Both the position numbers and the translations under genes were made by a program. DNA of 30,378 nucleotides from a virus, in the IMG/VR virus record IMGVR_UViG_3300036900_000103, positions 1 through 30,378 of that record. One strand, 5' to 3'. The notes under the pieces were generated by a model that worked only from the letters and a program-made list of their open reading frames with translations, was not told the DNA's origin and made no database searches. Below, in pieces: positions 21,135 through 29,923 of this stretch. The stretch's first letter is position 1; the number at the start of each line of letters is the position of its first letter.

Positions 21135-22973
21135 TTAGTTGCCAGCCGTCTGGACCAGGGTACCGGTGAGGCCCTTGAGATGGATCGTGTCACCGGAATT
21201 GCCCGGGGTTGCGTTGAACGAGACCGTGAAGGCGCTCCCCGTGTTGATGGCCGACGTGGCATAGCCGGCCGTCGAAAACCCGAACGACGCCGTATTGCCC
21301 CACATCCACTGGCTGCTCGCGCTGTTGCTATTGCATATCTTGAAGTTGTTCCGACCGTTCTGCGGCTGCGTAACGGTCGCGCTCAGCAAGCCGGTCCCGC
21401 CCGTCGTGCCGTTTGAAGTGCCGGTGACGATGCGAACGATCTGCGTCCAGTTCGCCGGCGAACCTCCGGCGTTGAACTGCCAGCTGAGATCGGCCATGAC
21501 GCAGCCGTTGGTGCCGAGCACGCTGCCGGCGACGTTGCACCAGCCGAGGATCGTCTCGGCGACACCGCCCGTCACGGAGGCATCGGTCGACGTGTGGCAT
21601 TGGACGTAGGGCGTCGACAGGTTGGACGAAGCCCCCTGGCCCGTCGTTGATCCCGTACCGCCGTTGGCCTTCGCCACCTGCCCGGTAAGGTTTCCGGCCG
21701 TCAGGCTGGTGAGGTTTGTTCCGACGCCACTGCTTGGCGTGCCCAACGCACCGCCGTTCGTAACGAACGCCCCAGCGGTCCCGACATTGACTGCAAGCGC
21801 CGTCGCGACGTTCGTGCCCAAACCCGTGACGCTTGAAAGCGGCAGGCCGGTGAGGTTCGCGGCGGATCCTGACGAGGGCGTGCCCAGCGCGCCGCCATTG
21901 GTCACGAACGCGCCGGCGCTCCCGACATTGACCGCCAATGCGGTCGCCACGTTCGTGCCGAGCCCGGTGATGCCGGTCGACACCGGCAGGCCGGTGGCAT
22001 TGGCCAGCGTCGCGCTGCTTGGCGTGCCCAGTGCGCCGCCGGAATAAAGGACCGCGTTACCGTTGTACTGGAACGTCCCCGAGCCGGCCGGCTGGACGTT
22101 GATGCTGATGTTCGTGTCGGACGATCCGGCCGCGCCGATGCGCACCGCGCTGCCCGAGGCCGCCGCGGTGAAGGTGATGACGTTGTTGGTGGCGCCGAGG
22201 CCGTTGCCGAAGAAGCGCGCCAGCCGGGGCGTGACACCGCTGTCCGCGACGCCGCTGTTGTATTCCAGGTCGACGCCCGAGGTGCCCGCGCCGGCGATGA
22301 GCGCCGTCGCGTTGCCGCTGCCGGAGTCGACCGCCGCCAGGAGAGGCGTGCTTCCCGCGGACAGGTCCCACGAGGCCGTGCCACTCGGCTTATGGTATTT
22401 GAGGAGCTGAACGCCGCCGACCGCGAGGCCAAGGATATTCGAGCTGTTCAGGAACAGGCCGGACGTCGGATCTGCATAGAAGGAATAGGTCGGCGCGCCG
22501 GCCGTTCCAGCCGGCATCGCGAGTTGCGAGCACAGCGACACGGGCCCGGCGGAATTGCTCGTCGGGTTGCAGGGAACCTGGCCTGCGCCGAACGTCGTGA
22601 TCAGCTGATAGTTACTGTCCTTGAAACCCTTCCCGTCATCGCTCGCGATCGCGATGTTGCCGGGCGTAAGCGTGCCGCTCAGGACGGCCAACGCGCCCGA
22701 CGATCCCGCGTTCACGCCGAGCGCGGTGCTGATGCCGGTTCCGAGGCCGGAGAGGCCCGCAATCGGAAGCCCGGAGCCATGCTCCAGGCTGATGGTCGGC
22801 GCTGTCCCGAACACCAGGGCGCCGGTGCCCGTCGCATCGGGAACGACCGCGCGCAGTCGCGCGGAGCTCGTCTGCCCCATCGAGTCGAGGCCGGGCTTTC
22901 CGGTGGTCTGCGCAAGCGCAGCGGGCACCAGCGCCAGGGCGACCAATAGGCCGGCGAGAAGTCGACGCATCAT
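21135..22973 (-). CDS. Repeat-containing tail fibre-like protein with signal peptide
   Basis: A 612-residue protein starting with a good signal peptide (LLAGLLVALALVPAALAQ). The body carries LGTPSS/GLGTNVATALAVNVG repeats typical of phage fibre shafts, with two near-identical 48-residue units at about residues 329-424 and degenerate copies before them. The segment APTYSFYADPTSGLF occurs in many phage fibre-associated proteins. The C-terminal 130 residues (VAETILGWCNVAG, NWTQIVRIVTG) may be the tip. It is probably structural, but the export signal is unexpected for a cytoplasmically assembled virion. Confidence 0.7.
   Translation of the reverse strand: MMRRLLAGLLVALALVPAALAQTTGKPGLDSMGQTSSARLRAVVPDATGTGALVFGTAPTISLEHGSGLPIAGLSGLGTGISTALGVNAGSSGALAVLSGTLTPGNIAIASDDGKGFKDSNYQLITTFGAGQVPCNPTSNSAGPVSLCSQLAMPAGTAGAPTYSFYADPTSGLFLNSSNILGLAVGGVQLLKYHKPSGTASWDLSAGSTPLLAAVDSGSGNATALIAGAGTSGVDLEYNSGVADSGVTPRLARFFGNGLGATNNVITFTAAASGSAVRIGAAGSSDTNISINVQPAGSGTFQYNGNAVLYSGGALGTPSSATLANATGLPVSTGITGLGTNVATALAVNVGSAGAFVTNGGALGTPSSGSAANLTGLPLSSVTGLGTNVATALAVNVGTAGAFVTNGGALGTPSSGVGTNLTSLTAGNLTGQVAKANGGTGSTTGQGASSNLSTPYVQCHTSTDASVTGGVAETILGWCNVAGSVLGTNGCVMADLSWQFNAGGSPANWTQIVRIVTGTSNGTTGGTGLLSATVTQPQNGRNNFKICNSNSASSQWMWGNTASFGFSTAGYATSAINTGSAFTVSFNATPGNSGDTIHLKGLTGTLVQTAGN
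21702..21989 (-). repeat. Two tandem 144-bp (48-residue) coding repeats
   Basis: Units at 21846-21989 and 21702-21845 encode two copies beginning LPVSTGITGLGTN and LPLSSVTGLGTN and sharing AVNVG, FVTNGGALGTPSSG. A partial unit precedes them near 21990-22035. Third-position differences show they are not a very recent copy. Confidence 0.8.
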
Positions 22974-22995
22974 CTTTTGGAACCCCGAAGGAGAG

Positions 22996-23604
22996 CTAGA
23001 CGAGAAGCCACTCGTTGTCGGTGGTGAAGTGCAGCCACCATCGTTCGCGATCGCTGCTCAGCACGAGCGAGGCCTCGCCGTTGATCAGGTAACCGTTGGG
23101 ATCGGTCACCGTGATGTTGTTGGTGCCGGCATCGCCCTTGCCGTCGATGACGCAGACCTCTTGATCGGGCACCGGGTTGGCCGGCAGCGAAACGGCATGC
23201 GCCGCCCCGACCGTCTTCTTGATGACCACGACGCAGTCGTTGTCGGCCATCTCAGTCGACGTGCCCGACTTCTCGACGCGGCAGGCGTGATGCCGAATGC
23301 CGGCAAGGTCGACCAGGGAAACAGTCTTGGTTCCGGTCGAGAAGTCGACCGTCGAGGTCCCGGTGCTCGACCGCCGCGGCGTCGCCCGCGTGATGTAGTT
23401 CGGCGTGCCGGCATGAAAGGTACAGAGGGCCAGCTCGAATTCGGCGGCGGTCAAATGCTCGATGAGCCCGAGAAAGGTATCGCCATCGGAAAGCCCGGCC
23501 TCGGCAAAGCTCAACATGCGGGTCGTGGCGCCCGCCAGGTTGAGCGCGCCGGGACCGGATGACGTCGTCGTCTCCTGCGCGCGGTCGAGGATGCGATGCG
23601 TCAT
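22996..23604 (-). CDS. Tail protein with fibre-type N-terminal module
   Basis: A 202-residue protein starting at ATG 23604, four bases after the hub gene stop. The N-terminal half (DRAQETTTSSGPGALNLAG, YITRATPRRSSTGTSTVDF, TGTKTVSLV) follows the same pattern as the start of the 518-residue tail protein. The C-terminal half (AVSLPANPVPDQEVCVIDGKGDAG, ITVTDPNGYLINGEAS, WWLHFTTDNEWLL) is the small beta domain common in phage fibre adaptor proteins. It probably joins fibres to the tail tip. Confidence 0.7.
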   Translation of the reverse strand: MTHRILDRAQETTTSSGPGALNLAGATTRMLSFAEAGLSDGDTFLGLIEHLTAAEFELALCTFHAGTPNYITRATPRRSSTGTSTVDFSTGTKTVSLVDLAGIRHHACRVEKSGTSTEMADNDCVVVIKKTVGAAHAVSLPANPVPDQEVCVIDGKGDAGTNNITVTDPNGYLINGEASLVLSSDRERWWLHFTTDNEWLLV

Positions 23605-23608
23605 CGGC

Positions 23609-25360
23609 TCAACCCCAAAAGTGCAAGCGAACGACGCCGCCGGCGGCCTCGATGCCACACGTCAGCAGCGACTTGCTGGCGCCCCATCCGAGCCGGCCGA
23701 GGTTCTCGATCTGCGCGCGCTGACCGACGACATCGGCGAGCGAGTCCATCGCGATCTGGATCGCATACCGCCGGCGCGCCACGGAAAAGAGCGTCATCTG
23801 CCGGACCGCTTCGGCTTCCGCGTCGGCCTGGTCGCGATAATTTGCCAACAGGCTGACCGCCGAGGATGTCGGGTAGTTATTGGCCCGCCATTGATCGCCG
23901 AGCGCTGCATAGCGCGTCGGTTGGCTGTAGAGCTGGGCATCGGCCTGGCTGACGAACCCGGCGAGCTGGTTCTGGGTCATCACCGTGTAGTTGCGCTGGA
24001 AGCCCACGAACGTGGCGCGCCGGGGCGGCAGAACGTCGGTGATGACCGGCTCGCCGAGGCGGCACTGCTCGGCATCTTCCGCCGGGTAGGCCAGCAGCAG
24101 CGTGGCGCCATGATCGGCCGGGTCTTCCACCTGGCCTATCGCGAGCTGTCCGTTGGGGCGCACCGTCCACCAGCCGCAGACGCCGCCCAGTACTTCCGTG
24201 ATCGCCGCCGCCTTGCTGATCGCCTGCGCGCCGTCCCAGTACCAGCCGCATGGTGCCGGCTGCTTGTTCTCGAAGTCCTGGAATGCTGCGAAATCGATCT
24301 GCTCGGAATCCCTCAGCCGCACGGTTCCGAGACCAGTGGCGATACGGCGGACAATGCGGCCGCGACTGACAGGACCGGCGAGACCGTCGATGACATCCGC
24401 ATCGCCAACCACGTCGCATGTCGTGCCGAACACCGGCGCCGCACCGAGGCGGTAGAGACCCTGCGCCCGGCAGGTCGCATAGCTTCCCGGCGCAACGGTG
24501 GCTGCGGCAAGGGCGGAATAGTCGGAGTAATCCGCGCCAGCCGAGAGCGGTGACCGCCCGTCATAGACCGCCGAGATTGCCGACACCGAAGAACACGAAA
24601 CCTGGCCGATCAGCAACGCGGCATTGATCAGCACCGGCGTGATGTTGAACACATGGCCCACCGCATAGGGTTTCAGGTGGCCGGCGAGAGCGGCATCGCC
24701 ATCCAGCCCGCCGGCGCCGCCGTAGCGGTTGCCGTGGAGCTCGGCGTTGTCGAGCAGCCAGGTCAGGGGCCTGAGCTTGAGGGTCTTGGTCTGAAGATCG
24801 CCCACCAGGCCGGCCGAAATGAGCTTCGCGGCCGTCGACCAGGTCGAAAACCGATCACCGGGCGTGCCGCGTCTCAGCTCGATCGCGGCACCCTCCCATC
24901 CGAGCTCCAGAAGGCCTTCGAGGCCGCCGTCAGGATCGAAGATCTGGATATCGCCGAACCCGGCCTGGCCGGCCTGCAGGGGATCGGCGCCGCCGAAGAG
25001 CGACACCTGCGTCTGCACGGTGCCGTCGAGCTTGCCGGGGATGTACGCATTGGCCGGCGTGTCGTCAGGCGCGCTCGAGGCGCCGTGCGTCGCGGCGGGA
25101 TAGATGGTCGAAAGCTGACCCTGCGTGTCGAAAGCGTTGGCGGTTGGGCCGTCTATGGTCCCGAACGGCACCGGGCCCGGCGTCGCGACAACCACCTCAG
25201 GGTCGAACGGCGCCGCCACCAGAAGCAGGCCCTTGCCCTCATGGGCGCCGAGGTTCGCGGGGTCGACGCCCTCATAGATCGGGAAGGTCCCGACGTCGCC
25301 AGCATCAACCGCGCCGAACGGCGGGACCGGTGTCGCGTACTGATAGACGACGCTGGCCAT
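23609..25360 (-). CDS. Tail tip/hub protein
   Basis: A 583-residue protein directly after the tape measure in transcription order, where siphophages place distal-tail and hub proteins. The middle has FGDIQIFDPDGGLEGLLELGW and LKLRPLTWLLDNAELHG, as in hub-type proteins that describe ring-forming beta domains. The C-terminal part (DVLPPRRATFVGFQRNYTVM, RRRYAIQIAMDSLADVVG, QIENLGRLGW) resembles the FN3-free ends of alphaproteobacterial phage hub proteins. Assignment comes mostly from gene order. No enzyme motif is seen. Confidence 0.65.
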   Translation of the reverse strand: MASVVYQYATPVPPFGAVDAGDVGTFPIYEGVDPANLGAHEGKGLLLVAAPFDPEVVVATPGPVPFGTIDGPTANAFDTQGQLSTIYPAATHGASSAPDDTPANAYIPGKLDGTVQTQVSLFGGADPLQAGQAGFGDIQIFDPDGGLEGLLELGWEGAAIELRRGTPGDRFSTWSTAAKLISAGLVGDLQTKTLKLRPLTWLLDNAELHGNRYGGAGGLDGDAALAGHLKPYAVGHVFNITPVLINAALLIGQVSCSSVSAISAVYDGRSPLSAGADYSDYSALAAATVAPGSYATCRAQGLYRLGAAPVFGTTCDVVGDADVIDGLAGPVSRGRIVRRIATGLGTVRLRDSEQIDFAAFQDFENKQPAPCGWYWDGAQAISKAAAITEVLGGVCGWWTVRPNGQLAIGQVEDPADHGATLLLAYPAEDAEQCRLGEPVITDVLPPRRATFVGFQRNYTVMTQNQLAGFVSQADAQLYSQPTRYAALGDQWRANNYPTSSAVSLLANYRDQADAEAEAVRQMTLFSVARRRYAIQIAMDSLADVVGQRAQIENLGRLGWGASKSLLTCGIEAAGGVVRLHFWG

Positions 25361-25363
25361 CGC

Positions 25364-28300
25364 CTACATTCCGTTTGTGGTCGCGCTGCGCAGTTGGGCG
25401 ACCAGCACGGCGTTGTCGTTGCTCTGCTTGTCGACTTTCTCGGCAAGGGTCTGCACGATCTGCTGGAGTTGGCTGATGTTCGCCTGCAGCACTTGCACGG
25501 CCGTATTGATCTGCTGCGGGTCTGCGGCGGTGCCAGCCGGGGCGGCGCCGCCGCTGGCCACGGCCAGGACATCGCCGAGCTGCTGGCGAAGCTGCGCGGC
25601 CAGCGCGGCATACTCCGGGCCGCTGCCGGAATAGCGCTGCTGCGCCTGAGCGTAACCGATGGCAAGGTTGGCGAGGTTGGCGATGGCGGACACATCGCCG
25701 GTCTGGGCCTGCGCGAGGCCCGCCTGATAGCTGGCCTTTACCCCGGCGAGCTGCGTGGTCGGCGACGCGTTGGCGAGATCGCCGAAGGTCAGCCGCTGGA
25801 TCGCGTTCTGAATGTTGGTGATGCCGCCCTGGTAGAACTGGTCCTCGAGAGCGAGGCGCTGCTTGCCGTAGTAGTCGACGATCGCGTTGGTGTCGGCATA
25901 GACGCCGGCGACGTTGTCGTTGATGTACTTCGCCGAGGCGAGCGCCGAATCCTCGGCATCCTGCAGTGCCCGCATCTGCACCGCGAGCGGGTCCAGCATG
26001 TTGTCGATGAAGTCCTGCGCCGTCCGCTTGGTCTCCTTGGCGAGCTCGGCGTTGACCGGGTCGATGGACTGGCCGTAGCCGATGGCCTGCTGGCTGAGCG
26101 TCTGGAACTTCTGATTGAGCTGGTCGACGGCATCCTTGACCGTGTTGGTCGCCTTGCCGAGCTGGTCATAGGTCTTCGCGAAGTCGACGACGTCCTGCGC
26201 CGCCTTCGAGTTGGCCGGATCGACGGTCTCGAAGATGTTTTTCAGCGTATCGCTGACGCCCTTGACGGCGCCGTTGAGGACGTCGGCACGGAAGGCGGAC
26301 GCCACCAGCTTGTCGGCGGCATCTTGCACGGAGACGCCGGGGCCGGTGCCCGGGATGAAGGTCACCTGCCCCGTCGGCGAGCTGATATCGGCCTGCGTGT
26401 AGTTCTGGCCGACCCATTGCTGGCCGTTCCAGGTGTGTGTCGTGCCCGATGCGACGGTACCGCCATAGAGCTGGCCCGCGATCGGCGTCCCTCCGGCCCG
26501 GCTGATGAGGCTTAGCACCGACTGGCCGATCGCCAGCGCACCGGCCGCGTTCTCGCCGCCGGTATAGACCGCGTTGTTGGAATCGTAGTTGAAGCTGCCC
26601 TGCGAGTAACCGAGATCGGGCATTGGCGGGATCTTGGGACCGCCGCCGAGAACGCTCGGAAGGATGCTCGAGGCCAGGCTTATGATCGCGCCGGCCGCCA
26701 TCGTCCACGGCGTCGGGATCATCATCAAGGCGCCGCCAACCATCTGGCCGATGCCGCCGATGGTCTTTCCCGTGTCGCCGTTGCTCTGAGCAAGGGAAAG
26801 CGCGCCGGTACCGATCGACAGTGCGCCACTGAACCCTTGCCCGACCGAAAGGCCACTCAGGCTGCTGAGGCCGCCGGGACCACCAGCCGCGACCGACGCG
26901 CCGGTCTGGCCGCTGGCGATGAGCGAGCCCACATCCGGCGTCGACTGGAAGAACGAGCCGATCGGGCGGGCAAGGAAGTCGCCGAGGCCGAACATGTTGC
27001 CGCCGCCGAAGCCGCCACCGCTCGGGAGACCGATGTTGCCGAGGCCGCCGCCCGATCCTTGAAGGCCCGGCGAGAGCCCGCCGCCGCCGCCCAGAATGGA
27101 GCCGATCCCGCCGGAGCCCACGCCCTGGCCAAAGCCGAGCTGCTCCGCGGCCGCGGGCGAGAAGACGCCCTGCACGATCGGCTGCAGGATGGGCCGCACG
27201 ACCGCGATCACCGCCAGCTCGGCGAACAGCTTGATGAAGATGTTCTTGATCGTGTCGGCGAAGGTCTGCCAGACGTTCTTGCCGTCCTTGAGGATGTTCT
27301 CGAACAGCCCCTCAAAGCTGGTCTGGATGCCGTTGACGGCCTGGCTGAACGGCGCCAGCCAGAGCTGCGTCGACTTCTGGGTGGCGTCGATCGCCTCTTT
27401 GAGGTCGTACTGCCGGTTGACCGCAGCCTGCAGGCTCTGCAGCTGCTGGCTGTCGAGCGGGACGCCTTTGGCTTTGGCGTCAGCGATCTCCTTGTGGATC
27501 GCAAGCTGGCGGGCGATCTCGTCCGTGGTCTGGCCCTGCAGCTGGAGCTGCAGCTGGGTCTCGTCGTTCTGCTGCTGCAGGCTGTAGGCCTTGACGCCGA
27601 TGTCGCGCAGCGCGTTCTGGATCTTGGTCTGGTCGTTGAGATCGTCGAGCGCCTTCACCTGCGCGTTGACGGCCGCGTTGTTGGTGGTGAGCGCGCCGGT
27701 CTGGGCGTCGAACACCAGCTTCACGCTCTGGCCGCTCTTGATGTAGGCGTCGCTGACCTGCTGGAGGTCCTTGGTATGCACTTCCAGCTTGGACAGCGCG
27801 TCAGCACCCTGATCGGACGCGAACGCCATCGCCTTTGCGCCATCCAGCGCGATCTGGGCATCGTTGGTGAGCTTCTTCAGCCGGGCATCGAGCGATTCGC
27901 CGGCCGCCTTGTCGGCAGGATTTGAGACACCGGGAGACGACGACTTGTCCGGGACATCGGTCGGAAAGCTGCCGGAGACGCTCAATTGAGCGGCGTTCTG
28001 CTCGGCGAGGATGCGCATCCGTTCCGCGGGATCGGGCACGTTATCGATGCTTCCCGCGCTCTTGGTCATGTTCTCGAAGGCCTGGCTGGCCTTGTCGTAG
28101 GCGTGCTGGATCGAGGCGTTTCGCTTGTTCGCCGGGTCGAGCGCCTTCGCCCGCAACCGGTTGTAATTGGCGACAACCGCATCCTGCTCGTTCTGCGGGA
28201 GCACACCCTGATCGGCCAGATGGCGCATGGCGTCCATCTGCTGGAGCTTGCCGAGGATCTCGCCCAGGATGCTGTTGACGGCCTCCATCGCGGCCGTCGC

Positions 28301-29047
28301 GATGGGTGTCCCGATATTCAGCACCAACGCGTGCCACTTCGACGACGACGCTTCCGACTGGGCCTCGAGCTTCTTAAGCTGCTCGACCACGTCGTTGTCG
28401 ATGATGACGCCCGCCGCCGCGGCCTTCGAGGCCAGGACGTCCGATCCGGCGGCGAGATCTTTCAGCATCGGGATTACTTCGGCGCCGCTGCGGCCGAACA
28501 GCTGGATCGACAGGGCGACGCGCTTGGCGGGATCGTCCACCTTGAGCAGGGCCGCGGCGACGTCCGACAGGACGATCTCGGTTGGCCGTATCTTGCCCTG
28601 GGCGTCGAGCAAATAGACGCCGAGCGACTGGAAGGTATCGATTGCCTGCTTGTTGCCCTGCGATGCCTGGCCGACGGCATTCGAGAACCGCGTCATCGCG
28701 GTTGTCATCGTATCGGTGCCGATGCCGTTCTGATTGGCCGCGTAAGTGGCGGCCTGAACGAACGTCGTGCTGACGCCCAGCGATTGCGCGAGCCGCTCCT
28801 GCGCGAGCGCAGCCTTGCCGGCGTTCTCGAACATCTCGAGGAACTTCTCAGCGATCTTCACGCCGATGAAGCCCTCGGCATAGCTCTTCAGGCTTTCGAA
28901 GCTCTCGCCGAACTTCTGGATCGACGCGAAGCCATCGGAGATGCGGTCATCGATCGACTTCAGCGCGTTCTCGACCTCGGCGCCGCCGGACTTCGCGCCG
29001 GAGGAATCGATGACGATGCGAACGGTCCGGACGGCCTCCTGGTCCAT
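25364..29047 (-). CDS. Tail tape measure protein
   Basis: A 1227-residue protein, the longest in the window, right after the tail chaperones. It has an N-terminal helical part (VRIVIDSSGAKSGGAEVENAL) and a minor-tail-type region (ERLAQSLGVSTTFVQAATYA, ALSIQLFGRSGAEVIPMLKDLA). Long Ala/Gln-rich helices follow, then a Gly-rich stretch with hydrophobic segments near residues 650-790 (ALMMIPTPWTMAAGAIISLA) and a coiled-coil end. It fixes tail length and enters the host with the DNA. By the usual 0.15 nm per residue this predicts a tail near 180 nm (inference). ATG overlaps the chaperone stop (TGATG). Confidence 0.95.
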   Translation of the reverse strand: MDQEAVRTVRIVIDSSGAKSGGAEVENALKSIDDRISDGFASIQKFGESFESLKSYAEGFIGVKIAEKFLEMFENAGKAALAQERLAQSLGVSTTFVQAATYAANQNGIGTDTMTTAMTRFSNAVGQASQGNKQAIDTFQSLGVYLLDAQGKIRPTEIVLSDVAAALLKVDDPAKRVALSIQLFGRSGAEVIPMLKDLAAGSDVLASKAAAAGVIIDNDVVEQLKKLEAQSEASSSKWHALVLNIGTPIATAAMEAVNSILGEILGKLQQMDAMRHLADQGVLPQNEQDAVVANYNRLRAKALDPANKRNASIQHAYDKASQAFENMTKSAGSIDNVPDPAERMRILAEQNAAQLSVSGSFPTDVPDKSSSPGVSNPADKAAGESLDARLKKLTNDAQIALDGAKAMAFASDQGADALSKLEVHTKDLQQVSDAYIKSGQSVKLVFDAQTGALTTNNAAVNAQVKALDDLNDQTKIQNALRDIGVKAYSLQQQNDETQLQLQLQGQTTDEIARQLAIHKEIADAKAKGVPLDSQQLQSLQAAVNRQYDLKEAIDATQKSTQLWLAPFSQAVNGIQTSFEGLFENILKDGKNVWQTFADTIKNIFIKLFAELAVIAVVRPILQPIVQGVFSPAAAEQLGFGQGVGSGGIGSILGGGGGLSPGLQGSGGGLGNIGLPSGGGFGGGNMFGLGDFLARPIGSFFQSTPDVGSLIASGQTGASVAAGGPGGLSSLSGLSVGQGFSGALSIGTGALSLAQSNGDTGKTIGGIGQMVGGALMMIPTPWTMAAGAIISLASSILPSVLGGGPKIPPMPDLGYSQGSFNYDSNNAVYTGGENAAGALAIGQSVLSLISRAGGTPIAGQLYGGTVASGTTHTWNGQQWVGQNYTQADISSPTGQVTFIPGTGPGVSVQDAADKLVASAFRADVLNGAVKGVSDTLKNIFETVDPANSKAAQDVVDFAKTYDQLGKATNTVKDAVDQLNQKFQTLSQQAIGYGQSIDPVNAELAKETKRTAQDFIDNMLDPLAVQMRALQDAEDSALASAKYINDNVAGVYADTNAIVDYYGKQRLALEDQFYQGGITNIQNAIQRLTFGDLANASPTTQLAGVKASYQAGLAQAQTGDVSAIANLANLAIGYAQAQQRYSGSGPEYAALAAQLRQQLGDVLAVASGGAAPAGTAADPQQINTAVQVLQANISQLQQIVQTLAEKVDKQSNDNAVLVAQLRSATTNGM

Positions 29048-29825
29048 CAGGTCCTCCGTCCTTTCGTCATCGTCGCGGCGATGTGTTCGAGATAGACGCC
29101 ATCGAGCGCCTGGACGCCGAACACGAGAAGCTCGATCTCGTCGGGGTCTTCGATGCCGCGATCACGCGCCCAGGCGGTGATCACCGGATAGGGGATGGCG
29201 CCGACGCCCATGCCGGCGGCATTGCGCGATCCGGAAAGCATCGACCAGGCGGCATAGTAGAAGGCGGCCTGCTCGTTGAGCTCGGGGGCCGCATCGAGCT
29301 TGGCGACCGCGACGGGATCGCGGCCCGAGGCGGCGTTGCGCTCCAGTGTGCGGCGGTTGCTGCCGAGCTTCAGCTCCCAGCCGAGCCGGCTTTTCCCTGG
29401 TCGACGGCCTCGTTGTGCGAGGACATCCGGTAGTTCGCCGCCTTGTTGGCCTGCTCGCGGACAACCTCGTAGACCTCGGAGTACTCGGTGAGCAGCGCGC
29501 GAGCGCCCTCCTTGCTGTAGGCGACGGGGGCGCCATCCTCGCCCGGAAAGCCGCCGAAGTCGGCGACGCAGGCATCGGCGTAGAGGTTGCGGTTCAGCGC
29601 TTCGACCTTGGCCTGCGGCAGGGTGTCGTTGTCGAGCTGGTACTTGTAGGGCTTTCGCAGCGCCGTGGCGCATTGCGCGAACATGAGATTGTTGCCGCCG
29701 GCGCGGCGGACCTGCACCCAGCCGTTCAGGGTGGTGCCGTCCTTCAGCTCGAGCTCTATCTCGACGCGGATGCCGTCCTTCTCGAGGTCGGGATCGGCGC
29801 TGAGTTCCGGGATTTTCTTGAACAT
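29047..29825 (-). CDS. Tail assembly chaperone gpGT, -1 frameshift product
   Basis: The predicted fusion has 259 residues: the first 145 residues of gpG, then a -1 slip at 29391-29397 and 114 residues in the next frame (SRLGWELKLGSNRRTL to MTKGRRT). The T part has LNEQAAFYYAAWSMLSGSRN, IPYPVITAWARDRGI and FGVQALDGVYLEHIAA, and no credible start of its own. In lambda-like phages gpGT binds the tape measure and recruits tail tube subunits, and is absent from the virion. Its end overlaps the tape measure ATG by one base. Confidence 0.85.
29370..29825 (-). CDS. Tail assembly chaperone gpG
   Basis: A 151-residue protein, the normal (non-shifted) product, ending shortly after the slippery site (residues QGKAGSAGS). 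It has GIRVEIELELKDGTTLNGWVQV, NNLMFAQCATALRKPY and DACVADFGGFPGEDG. It stands between tail tube and tape measure, the place of gpG in siphophages. It coats the tape measure before tube assembly. ATG 29825 lies downstream of the hairpin that follows the tail tube gene. Confidence 0.8.
   Translation of the reverse strand: MFKKIPELSADPDLEKDGIRVEIELELKDGTTLNGWVQVRRAGGNNLMFAQCATALRKPYKYQLDNDTLPQAKVEALNRNLYADACVADFGGFPGEDGAPVAYSKEGARALLTEYSEVYEVVREQANKAANYRMSSHNEAVDQGKAGSAGS
29391..29397 (-). promoter_or_regulatory. -1 ribosomal frameshift slippery site GGGAAAA
   Basis: On the - strand the heptamer G GGA AAA lies in the gpG frame as CAG GGA AAA GCC. It fits the X XXY YYZ rule, so both tRNAs can re-pair after slipping one base to GGG AAA. 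Reading then goes on as AGC CGG CTC in the T frame. A short inverted repeat (AGCCG/CGGCT) follows at once and may help. Confidence 0.85.
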
Positions 29826-29845
29826 CGTGAAGCCTCGTCGGTGTG

Positions 29846-29879
29846 AAAAGGGCGCGCGGGCACCGACTCCCGCGCGCCC
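29846..29879 (-). terminator. Hairpin terminator/attenuator after tail tube gene
   Basis: On the - strand GGGCGCGCGGG (29879-29869) pairs perfectly with CCCGCGCGCCC (29860-29850) around an 8-base loop, followed by TTTT (29849-29846). The T tract is short, so partial termination is likely. It would keep tail tube mRNA more abundant than the chaperone and tape measure mRNA downstream. It lies 21 bases before the gpG start. Confidence 0.8.
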
Positions 29880-29923
29880 CCGTTCCGGCCGGTACGCTGT
29901 CGGTGGAAAAGGCCGCAGGCGCG

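Noticed and set aside
21702-21989. A CRISPR-like or mobile repeat
   Set aside because: The repeats are in frame, encode fibre-shaft units and have no spacer structure.
24653-29095. Long + strand frames opposite the hub and tape measure genes
   Set aside because: They mirror the opposite strand's codon bias, lack recognisable motifs and lie opposite well-supported tail genes.
29047-29673. An independent 208-residue gene starting at 29673 on the - strand
   Set aside because: Its first half is an Arg/Pro-rich shadow of gpG; only the part after the slippery site looks like protein.
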